Source: Desulfobacula sp.
Lineage (GTDB): Bacteria > Desulfobacterota > Desulfobacteria > Desulfobacterales > Desulfobacteraceae
Direction of reading: 5' to 3'
NCBI GenBank assembly: GCA_023144585.1
Contig: JAGLFI010000061.1
Span: 1-7,109 of the forward strand
Length of the DNA stretch: 7,109 bases
Position numbers and translations under genes: made by a program. Below are positions 1 to 6,295 of this stretch, piece by piece. The notes beneath the pieces are model-generated. The model ran no database searches, was not told the DNA's origin, and saw only the letters and a program-made list of their open reading frames with translations. The number at the start of each line of letters is the position of its first letter. Position 1 is the first letter of the stretch.

Positions 1-309
1 GACGGCCTGCGGGCTGTGGTTGCCCAGACACTGTTTAAAAGAGTGGATCAAAAAGGCAGATGCGCGGCGTTGGAAATTCTTGTGGCAACGCCTGCTGTAC
101 GAAATCTCATCCGGGAAGGTAAAACTTTTCAGATCCCATCCATGATTCAGACTGGTAAACAATATGGGATGCAATTGCTGGATGATGCGATTATGCAATT
201 GTACCAAAAACACTGGATCAGCCCTGATGAGGCATACAGCAAGGCAAATAATAAATCCTTGTTCAGACCATTTTTAAAAACTCAGCCGGCTGATTTTACG
301 GAAGCGTAA
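1..309 (+). CDS. pilT: Type IV pilus retraction ATPase PilT, C-terminal part (5' end outside window)
   Basis: The reading frame is open from base 1 and ends at TAA 307-309. It gives 102 residues with no start codon needed, so this is the C-terminal end of a longer gene cut by the window edge. The peptide matches the PilT C-terminus closely. It has an LRAVVAQTLFKR stretch, then AVRNLIREGKTFQIP (the AIRNLIRE-type motif, at residues 32-39 of this fragment), then GKQYGMQLLDDAI and a FRPFLK tail. PilT is the cytoplasmic hexameric ATPase that disassembles the pilin fibre at the inner-membrane platform and powers twitching; the AIRNLIRE motif is known to be needed for retraction in vivo. The Walker motifs lie upstream of the window. 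A GTG at 16 is in frame but internal to the conserved domain, so it is not a real start. It is followed 33 bases later by a second PilT-family gene. Confidence 0.95.
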   Translation, partial: DGLRAVVAQTLFKRVDQKGRCAALEILVATPAVRNLIREGKTFQIPSMIQTGKQYGMQLLDDAIMQLYQKHWISPDEAYSKANNKSLFRPFLKTQPADFTEA

Positions 310-342
310 GTTTTTTTAAATTAAAACAAAGAGGAAGACGGC

Positions 343-1506
343 ATGAAAAAACAGCAGATTGACCATATCCTTTCCAAAATGCTGGACTCCCATGACAATG
401 TTTCAGACTTGAATTTTACGCCGGGCAAACCCTTGCAGGTTGAAAGTTCCGGTGAATTGATTCCCGTGAAAATGGAGCCGGACTTTAACCTGCTGACACC
501 ATTTCAAACTGAAATATTTGCATTAAATTTGATTAATAATAATCGGAAATTAATGGAGAATCTTATTAGAGCGGGATCTTGTAATCTTTCTTACCAATTG
601 GAGAATAAAGCGCGGTTCAGGGTGAATATATTCTCCAGATCAGGCAAGTATTCCATCGTCTTAAGAAAGCTTGAAACAAGGATTCCCACGATTGAGGATC
701 TGAACCTTCCCCGTGCATTTTACACCATGGCAGAAGAGAGGAACGGTATTGTTTTTGTTACCGGGGCGACTGGTTCTGGAAAATCAACATCCCTTGCAGC
801 GCTACTGGATAAAATTAATGAGACAAAATCCGTTCACGTGATTACCCTTGAAGACCCTATTGAATATCAGCATTCCCAAAAAAAATCCACCTTTAACCAA
901 AGGGAACTTGGAGCTGATTTTGATACATTTGCAAATGGGTTGAGGGCGGCCTTGCGGCAGGCTCCAAAAGTGATTCTGGTGGGTGAGATGCGTGACAGGG
1001 AAACAGTGGGAATTGGCCTTTCCGCTGCTGAAACAGGGCATCTTGTCTTGACGACATTGCATACGGTGGATGCCGGTCAGACCATTAACCGTGTCCTGGG
1101 GATGTTTTCCACTGAAGAAGAAAGACAGATCAGAATCCGTCTGGCAGATACCATCAGATGGGTTGTTGCCCAGAGGTTATTGCCAAAAAGCAGTGGCGGC
1201 AGGGTGGCGGCCTTTGAAGTGATGGGGTCTAATTTGAGGGTGAAAGACTCTGTTCTCAATGGAGAATCCGAGGGCAAGACATTCAATGATATCATTACCG
1301 CAGGCAAGGCCCAGGATATGGTTTCTTTTGATAAATATATTATCTCTCTTTATGAAGAGGGAGATATCACTGAGAATGTTGCCTCATCATATGCATCAAG
1401 GAAGGATATTGTTGCAAGAGGCCTTGATTCGATAAAAAGTTCCCGTGGCGAGAACACAACAAAGATTGATTCATTGAAAATTGATCATGGATATCAAGGA
1501 AGTTAA
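343..1506 (+). CDS. Second PilT/PilU-family type IV pilus ATPase
   Basis: This 387-residue protein has the full secretion/retraction ATPase layout. An N-terminal PAS-like region (SDLNFTPGKPLQVESSGELIPV, 21-42) is followed by Walker A GATGSGKST (141-149), the Asp box ITLEDPIEY (167-175), Walker B VILVGEMRD with Glu215 (210-218), and the His box TGHLVLTTLHT (231-241, His233 and His240). It should work as a hexameric cytoplasmic motor beside PilT, as PilU does. It differs from PilT after about residue 290: where PilT has AIRNLIREGK, it has NLRVKDSVLNGESEGK. It also has Lys209 where the family usually has Asp in 'PDVILVGE'. A tail of roughly 35 residues after the conserved domain is polar and unassigned. 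The ATG at 343 has a good ribosome site, GAGGAAG (331-337), 5 bases upstream. PilU is the nearest named relative, but the C-terminus is not clearly PilU, so no symbol is given. Confidence 0.9.
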   Translation: MKKQQIDHILSKMLDSHDNVSDLNFTPGKPLQVESSGELIPVKMEPDFNLLTPFQTEIFALNLINNNRKLMENLIRAGSCNLSYQLENKARFRVNIFSRSGKYSIVLRKLETRIPTIEDLNLPRAFYTMAEERNGIVFVTGATGSGKSTSLAALLDKINETKSVHVITLEDPIEYQHSQKKSTFNQRELGADFDTFANGLRAALRQAPKVILVGEMRDRETVGIGLSAAETGHLVLTTLHTVDAGQTINRVLGMFSTEEERQIRIRLADTIRWVVAQRLLPKSSGGRVAAFEVMGSNLRVKDSVLNGESEGKTFNDIITAGKAQDMVSFDKYIISLYEEGDITENVASSYASRKDIVARGLDSIKSSRGENTTKIDSLKIDHGYQGS

Positions 1507-1509
1507 GCT

Positions 1510-2118
1510 ATGAACGTGATATGTCATAATTGTAAAACAAGACTCAATATTCCGGATTACAAAATTCCTGAAGACAAAGACACAACATTTAAATGTCCAA
1601 AATGTAAAGAAAAGGTGCATATCCCTGCTGTAAAACAGCAAAAACCATTCGATGAAAAGAAAAGACAAGTCTTTCACGGCTCCTCTGACGAACAGTTGAA
1701 TGCACTTGTCTGTATTGAGAGTGATGATTTAAAAAAAAAGGTATATTCACTTGTCAAACAGATGGGGCTGAATACAGAGGCAGTAACAAATACCAAAGCT
1801 GCATTGAAAAGACTTGAATACCATATTGATCATTTGGTGATCATTGATGACGCTTTTGATCAGAACAAGGGGGTTTCAGGTATTATCGACAGAATGAATA
1901 CCATTGATATGTCCTTAAGGCGCAGGATCTGCCTTGTTTGGCTCAGCAATAAATTCAATACCAATGATAACATGGCTGCCTTGCATTCCAGTGTGAACTA
2001 CATCATCCACTTAGAGGACAGTAGTCATCTGGAAGCATTTTTATCCAGGGCTCTGATGGAACATAAAAATTTTTACACGGTCTTTAGTGACTCCTTGAAA
2101 CTGGCCGGGAAAGCCTAA
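1510..2118 (+). CDS. MJ0042-type zinc-ribbon protein with degenerate receiver-like domain
   Basis: This 202-residue soluble protein starts 3 bases after the preceding stop, with GGAAG (1499-1503) as its ribosome site. Residues 1-40 form a four-cysteine zinc ribbon of the MJ0042 kind: Cys5-x2-Cys8 and Cys29-x2-Cys32. After a charged linker (about 41-62), residues 65-185 follow the alternating pattern of a response-regulator receiver. Strand 1 is ALVCIESDD (acidic Glu70, Asp72, Asp73), strand 3 is HLVIIDDAFD (Asp113/Asp114 at the phospho-acceptor position), strand 4 is ICLVWLS (Ser146), and strand 5 is VNYIIHLED. The Lys that ends strand 5 in active receivers is missing (His167 region), so phosphorylation signalling is doubtful and a pseudo-receiver is more likely. 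There is no signal peptide or membrane helix. The receiver assignment is by pattern and is inference; the zinc ribbon is secure. Its place between pilus ATPases and wall genes suggests a cytoplasmic regulator or adaptor, with no known target. Confidence 0.8.
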   Translation: MNVICHNCKTRLNIPDYKIPEDKDTTFKCPKCKEKVHIPAVKQQKPFDEKKRQVFHGSSDEQLNALVCIESDDLKKKVYSLVKQMGLNTEAVTNTKAALKRLEYHIDHLVIIDDAFDQNKGVSGIIDRMNTIDMSLRRRICLVWLSNKFNTNDNMAALHSSVNYIIHLEDSSHLEAFLSRALMEHKNFYTVFSDSLKLAGKA

Positions 2119-2121
2119 AGG

Positions 2122-2145
2122 AAAGGTGTGTACAAAGGTGTGCAC
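2122..2145 (+). repeat. Tandem 12-base repeat in the 2119-2156 spacer
   Basis: Two adjacent 12-base units, AAAGGTGTGTAC (2122-2133) and AAAGGTGTGCAC (2134-2145), differ at one base. Each carries an AAAGG Shine-Dalgarno-like core. Small palindromes lie at the unit ends (TGTACA 2129-2134; TGTGCACA 2139-2146). The units fill most of the 38-base gap before the ATG at 2157, and the nearer AAGG lies about 18 bases from that ATG, too far for an ordinary ribosome site. This may be a small local duplication or a protein-binding site; function is unknown. Confidence 0.6.
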
Positions 2146-2156
2146 AAGAACTTTTT

Positions 2157-3032
2157 ATGATCCGGCAATGGTATGAACCTTTAAGTTTTTCCGAGTGGCT
2201 GAGACGAACCTTTTCTTTTTTAAATATTGCAGTCTTTATCATCACAGCAACTTTCATCTTTTCTGAATTCAGGTTTGACTGGTTTGAAAACCTTGTGGGC
2301 TCTTATCTTGTCTCAACAAATGAGTCCCGCCCTGAAACAGGCGCCATCTGGGAGACGGGAAAACAAACCTCCAATGCCCATGAATACCTTAATGAGATTA
2401 TAAGTAAAAAAGAGGATGTCCGGCAAAATGTTCATCAGGCAGCCACTTTTTTTGATCTTGCCTCGGGTATCTTGCCGGGGGAGTGGGTTACATTGGAGAA
2501 ACAGCGGTTTAGAACACTTTATCTGACCCTGGAAAAATCCGTTGCTTTAAAAATAATTGAATCAGCCCAACTGGTCTGGTTATTAAACGGCACTTCTCTT
2601 GACAGAATCTTCTGTGAAGGCGTCACAGGGGGTATCAAAATATATTTTATTGATTCTGAAAACAGGGTGATCAAACAGATTGATCTTAGCCGTGAAGATA
2701 TTCTTGAGATTGAAAATAGTGAGAAACCTGTTCCAGGAGAACTTTCAGATATGGAGGGGTTTTCAGGGCGTATCTATCCAGCCCAAAATTTTTTTGATGC
2801 TATGTTTAAGCTGCCTGCGGATATTATTCCCGATCTGATAGTGAATCCTGAAAGTTTACTGAAACAGGATGGAAAGATCATTAACATTGGTATCTGGAAT
2901 GAAACAGAAAACGGTTATATTAAACTGGGATTTGAATTTGAAGAACCAGGCGGTAAACAGGTCGTTTTTATAAAAGGTCGTGAATGGGCTGTCTGGCAGC
3001 TGAGCTTGAACCTTAAGGGAGATGAGAATTGA
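2157..3032 (+). CDS. Hypothetical single-pass membrane protein upstream of and coupled to PBP1A
   Basis: I do not recognise this 291-residue family. The first 18 residues are basic/aromatic (MIRQWYEPLSFSEWLRR). A single hydrophobic helix follows at about 19-37, then a soluble region of about 250 residues with no second helix. This suggests an N-in anchor with a periplasmic domain. That domain is mixed alpha/beta: a likely helical stretch at about 72-145, then strand-like segments (GGIKIYFIDSENRVIKQIDLS, GYIKLGFEFEE, KQVVFIKGREWAVWQLSLNL). The only cysteine is Cys153; no catalytic motif is seen. The ATG at 2157 is the only in-frame candidate near the previous gene, yet it has no well-placed Shine-Dalgarno. 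The TGA stop (3030-3032) overlaps the TTG start of the PBP gene. Tight coupling to a class A PBP makes a role as a periplasmic partner or regulator of that enzyme plausible, by analogy with PBP activators; this is inference from position only. Confidence 0.8.
   Translation: MIRQWYEPLSFSEWLRRTFSFLNIAVFIITATFIFSEFRFDWFENLVGSYLVSTNESRPETGAIWETGKQTSNAHEYLNEIISKKEDVRQNVHQAATFFDLASGILPGEWVTLEKQRFRTLYLTLEKSVALKIIESAQLVWLLNGTSLDRIFCEGVTGGIKIYFIDSENRVIKQIDLSREDILEIENSEKPVPGELSDMEGFSGRIYPAQNFFDAMFKLPADIIPDLIVNPESLLKQDGKIINIGIWNETENGYIKLGFEFEEPGGKQVVFIKGREWAVWQLSLNLKGDEN
3015..3021 (+). promoter_or_regulatory. Ribosome binding site that selects the TTG start of the PBP gene
   Basis: AAGGGAG lies 7 bases before TTG 3029-3031. 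The nearby ATG at 3022 is in another frame. The next in-frame ATG (residue 30) lies at the end of the membrane anchor helix and would remove it. The TTG start, overlapping the upstream TGA as TTGA, is therefore the best choice and implies translational coupling. Confidence 0.75.
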
Positions 3033-5029
3033 ATCTGATTTTAAGATTCATAAAGTTTATCCGGTTCTGCCTGTTTTCCAGCTTAATCCTTGTCTCTCTG
3101 GTATCTCTCTGCGGGATGTTTTTGATATTTTTTGTTGCAAAAGATCTTCCAAAATTGCCTTCGCCCTTGAGCCGGATCATTGAAAGGCCTCAAACCCGGA
3201 TTTTTGCCTCAAACGGACAGGTGCTGATCAGCCTTGGCGAGAGGAAAACGATTCCCTTGAATATGGTTTCCCAGGATTTTATCAATGCGATTCTTGCAAC
3301 GGAGGATCATAGATTTTTTGAACACCACGGGATGAATAAGCTTCGAACTTTAAAAGGGCTTTATATTACACTTTTTAAAACAGGAAAGGTCCAGGGTGCG
3401 TCCACCATTACCCAGCAACTTGCGAAAAATTTGTTTTTCAGTTTTGAAAAAACATATCAACGCAAATTCAAAGAATTGCTTGTGGCATTGCAGATTGAGG
3501 CTTCCAATACAAAACAGGAGATTCTGCATGCCTATATCAATCAGATTTATTTTGGCGCAGGTGCCCAGGGAATTGAAAAGGCTTCAAGAGTATTTTTCGG
3601 TAAACCTGCACAGGATTTAAGCCTGGCCGAAGCAGCACTCCTTGCAGGGCTGCCTAAATCCCCCACAAATTATAATCCCTATCGGCATTTGGATCTGGCG
3701 CTAAAAAGGCGAGAGCTTGTCTTAAAAAGAATGGCACAGGTCGGGTTTATATCCGATCTTGAAGCTGCGCAGGCTATGATGATAAAACCGGCACTTCATC
3801 ATGCACAAACCGACTCAAGAACCGGAAGTTATTTTTTAGATGCAGTGATAAATGATCTGATCCTGAAGTATGGGGAAGATGTTGTTTATCATGGCGGTAT
3901 CAAGGTATTTGCCACCATTGATACAAGACTGCAATCCTATGCCCGGCAATCTTTGAAAAAAGGTCTGGAACGGCTTGACACTATGATGGGTATAGCCCGG
4001 GAGACTGCGGATCATCTTCAAGGAGCGCTTGTGGCCATTGATACCGGGTCCGGGGCTGTTAAAGCTCTGGTCGGAGGCCGCAATTATTACAAAAGTGAAT
4101 TCAACAGAGCTATAAAAAGCCTTCGACAGTCGGGAAGCAGTTTTAAACCTTTTCTTTATTATGCGGCATTTAAAAGCTTAGGATTCCATCCCGGGACCAT
4201 CATGACGGATAAACCTGTCATTATACCGGTAAAAGGAAGTGCAGACTGGGAGCCTGAAAATTTTAGCAAAACATTTTCAGGCGATATGATTTTAAAAAAG
4301 GCATTAATTAATTCTGTTAATACGATTGCAGCCCAGATAGTTGAAAAAATCGAGCCTGAATCTGTTACCAGGATTGCCAGAGTGTGCGGTATTAAAAGCC
4401 CGTTACAGGATGTTTATTCTGTGGCTCTGGGAACCTCAAGTGTGACACCTTTTGAAATGGCCTCGGCCTATACGGTTTTTGCAAATCTTGGGATCAAGCA
4501 TGAACCCTTTCTTTTCTGGAGAGTTGAAGATGCTTTTGGGCGTATCATATTTGAACACATTGTTCAGAAAAAAAGAGTGCTTGATCCTGCCATTACTTAT
4601 CAGGTGGTGGATATGATGAAATCAGTCATTGACACAGGATCGGGACGATCCATCCGGCACCTGGGATTTAACCGGCCTGCCGCCGGGAAAACAGGAACCA
4701 CAGACAGCTATAATGATGCATGGTTTACAGGATTTACGCCGACGCTTTGCACATCGGTCTGGACTGGCTTTGATAAGAAAAAGAAATTACTTGATGCCAA
4801 CAAGGTTGGTATTACCGGTGGTAAAGGTGCAGCACCGATCTGGGCTGATTTTATGACCAATGCCCTTAAATCAGAGCCTGACAGGGATTTCCCGATTCCT
4901 GATGATATCCGATTTGAGACTGTAGATACAACAACAGGGTGCAATCCAAAAGAGGACGATGAGAGTTTTGAAGTTTTAAAAGTTCCTTTAAAACCTGAAC
5001 AACAGTTGTGCGTGGAAGGAGAACTTTGA
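3029..5029 (+). CDS. PBP1A-type class A penicillin-binding protein (mrcA-like): glycosyltransferase/transpeptidase
   Basis: This 666-residue bifunctional enzyme polymerises lipid II into glycan strands and cross-links the peptides in the periplasm. A short cytoplasmic start and one anchor helix (about 11-37) lead into the GT51 domain. GT51 motifs are TEDHRFFEHHG with catalytic Glu92 (91-101), GASTITQQLAKN (123-134), RKFKE (145-149), ILHAYINQIYFG (165-176) and LAEAALLAGLPKSPTNYNP (199-217). The transpeptidase has all three signatures: SSFK with Ser370 and Lys373, SVN (429-431) and KTGTT (554-558). Nothing essential is missing. It is shorter than E. coli PBP1A (about 850 residues), with little insertion between the GT and TP domains and a short tail. 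The tail holds Cys638 and Cys661, possibly a disulfide. Translation starts at TTG 3029. Both ends overlap neighbours by 4 bases (TTGA), placing it at the centre of a coupled three-gene set with a membrane protein and a SPOR protein. Confidence 0.96.
   Translation: MNLILRFIKFIRFCLFSSLILVSLVSLCGMFLIFFVAKDLPKLPSPLSRIIERPQTRIFASNGQVLISLGERKTIPLNMVSQDFINAILATEDHRFFEHHGMNKLRTLKGLYITLFKTGKVQGASTITQQLAKNLFFSFEKTYQRKFKELLVALQIEASNTKQEILHAYINQIYFGAGAQGIEKASRVFFGKPAQDLSLAEAALLAGLPKSPTNYNPYRHLDLALKRRELVLKRMAQVGFISDLEAAQAMMIKPALHHAQTDSRTGSYFLDAVINDLILKYGEDVVYHGGIKVFATIDTRLQSYARQSLKKGLERLDTMMGIARETADHLQGALVAIDTGSGAVKALVGGRNYYKSEFNRAIKSLRQSGSSFKPFLYYAAFKSLGFHPGTIMTDKPVIIPVKGSADWEPENFSKTFSGDMILKKALINSVNTIAAQIVEKIEPESVTRIARVCGIKSPLQDVYSVALGTSSVTPFEMASAYTVFANLGIKHEPFLFWRVEDAFGRIIFEHIVQKKRVLDPAITYQVVDMMKSVIDTGSGRSIRHLGFNRPAAGKTGTTDSYNDAWFTGFTPTLCTSVWTGFDKKKKLLDANKVGITGGKGAAPIWADFMTNALKSEPDRDFPIPDDIRFETVDTTTGCNPKEDDESFEVLKVPLKPEQQLCVEGEL
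5016..5021 (+). promoter_or_regulatory. Ribosome binding site that selects the TTG start of the SPOR gene
   Basis: AAGGAG (within GGAAGGAG) lies 4 bases before TTG 5026-5028. That TTG overlaps the PBP stop TGA (5027-5029) as TTGA. An in-frame GTG at 5008 would add six residues (MRGRRT) but has no Shine-Dalgarno before it. TTG 5026 repeats the junction design at 3029 and is preferred. Confidence 0.7.
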
Positions 5030-6288
5030 TCTGGATTTTAAGAAATATAGGAATACATTTATGGATCACTACTCTTATTACCATACCACTTAGTTTTTAT
5101 ATAATACCCGGGTTTGCAAGATTCTTTCCCGGCATTAACCCGATAACTACGGGGCTTGTGACCATAATGGCTATTGTTGTGGTTATTGGTTTTTTAATGG
5201 ATGGGATGGCCAAAAAAGCCGTGACAGGTTTGCTTAAAGAAGGGCAGGCATGGGAAAGATCAGGGATTCATAATAAGGCAGAGAAAAATTATATTAAAGC
5301 GTTAAGGATGTATGATACATTTCTTCTATGGCCGTTTTCTGCAAAAAAGACAGCCCGGATCATATCCGGTTCCATTGCAAAATTTGAATTAAACTTTTCT
5401 ATTGAGAATAATAATTTCAAATTGGGTACAATGGTTTATCTGAAGATGAACCCGGCAGATGAGGATATTGCCAAACTCTGGCTTGAGCAACTTCGGCGAT
5501 CCAGTATTGTGACATCCTTTGAGCAGGAAGTGTTATCTGCCCTTGCTGAAAAACATTATGCCAATAAACAGCTGTCAACTCTAATGATTGATATTTTTCT
5601 TGAGTTGGAAAGAAAGGATTTTATTGCAAAAAAACTTTATCAACAGATACGAAAAAATCCTGTGTTTGAAAAGAAGTATTCAAAGAAAATCGAAGATATG
5701 ATTGGCAGATCTGATGAAAGTATTCAACTCAAAGTATCCTATATAAAGCCTGAAAAGAAATTCTGGAAAAGAATTGCACTGGATAAAAATATACAAACAA
5801 CGGTACTGAGATGTGTTTCTTATCTGAAAAACTCATGGACGCTCATTGGATCTATATTGAGTTTTTTGATTTTATCTGTGGGCAAGGTACGCAGATATGT
5901 AAAAGAACATGAAAAGACACAATTTTATTTGAAAGCAGGTTTCCTTTCGATTATTTCGGTCTGGCTGGGGTTTTTTATGATAAGTACCATGTCCCATATG
6001 TTTAAATCCAGGGCTGTTGAAAAGGAAAAAATTAAAATTCAAATTCAGGTGCCCAAACCCTTGACGATCCAGGTAGCAGCATATTTAAAGCAGAAACATG
6101 CTGACAGGTATGTTGATATTTTAAAGAAAAAAGGAATTGATGCCATCATCAAAAAAGTAGGTGGTGGTGGGAAAACCTGGTTTGTGGTCCGGGTTTCCGA
6201 ATTCATTGATAAAAAAAGTGCAACGGCTTACGGTCAAAAGCTCGTACAGAAAAAGATTATTGATGATTTTTTTGTGAACAATAAATAA
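5026..6288 (+). CDS. Multi-pass membrane protein with TPR-like middle and C-terminal SPOR domain
   Basis: The TTG start gives 420 residues. Two membrane helices (about 11-30 and 38-58) precede a long cytoplasmic-looking region (about 60-265). That region begins with a TPR-like helical pair (LLKEGQAWERSGIHNKAEKNYIKALRMYD, about 69-98) and is rich in charged helices. A shorter hydrophobic stretch (about 270-287) is followed by a basic segment (KVRRYVKEHEK), then a full helix (about 303-322). The last about 75 residues (344-419) form a SPOR domain: LTIQVAAYLKQKHADRYVDILKKKG, then WFVVRVSEF, then SATAYGQKLVQKK. SPOR domains bind glycan strands stripped of stem peptides and so mark division sites and active remodelling. 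For that the C-terminus must be periplasmic, which fits if the third hydrophobic stretch does not cross the membrane. The gene is coupled to the PBP by TTGA overlap, so it probably acts with it. No specific family name is recognised beyond SPOR. Confidence 0.85.
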   Translation: MIWILRNIGIHLWITTLITIPLSFYIIPGFARFFPGINPITTGLVTIMAIVVVIGFLMDGMAKKAVTGLLKEGQAWERSGIHNKAEKNYIKALRMYDTFLLWPFSAKKTARIISGSIAKFELNFSIENNNFKLGTMVYLKMNPADEDIAKLWLEQLRRSSIVTSFEQEVLSALAEKHYANKQLSTLMIDIFLELERKDFIAKKLYQQIRKNPVFEKKYSKKIEDMIGRSDESIQLKVSYIKPEKKFWKRIALDKNIQTTVLRCVSYLKNSWTLIGSILSFLILSVGKVRRYVKEHEKTQFYLKAGFLSIISVWLGFFMISTMSHMFKSRAVEKEKIKIQIQVPKPLTIQVAAYLKQKHADRYVDILKKKGIDAIIKKVGGGGKTWFVVRVSEFIDKKSATAYGQKLVQKKIIDDFFVNNK

Positions 6289-6295
6289 GCTGTAA

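Noticed and set aside
16..18. GTG 16 as a true start of the first gene
   Set aside because: The conserved PilT sequence continues upstream to base 1 in the same frame (LRA before VVAQ), so the gene is simply cut by the window edge.
310..342. T tract after pilT as a terminator
   Set aside because: TTTTTTT at 311-317 has no hairpin before it, and the next gene follows in 33 bases with a good ribosome site.
802..1307. Minus-strand open frames inside the second pilus ATPase gene
   Set aside because: They are antisense shadows of a fully conserved ATPase, with low-complexity unfamiliar peptides and no ribosome sites noted.
5008..5025. GTG 5008 as start of the SPOR-domain gene
   Set aside because: No ribosome site precedes it, while TTG 5026 has AAGGAG just upstream and repeats the TTGA junction seen at 3029.
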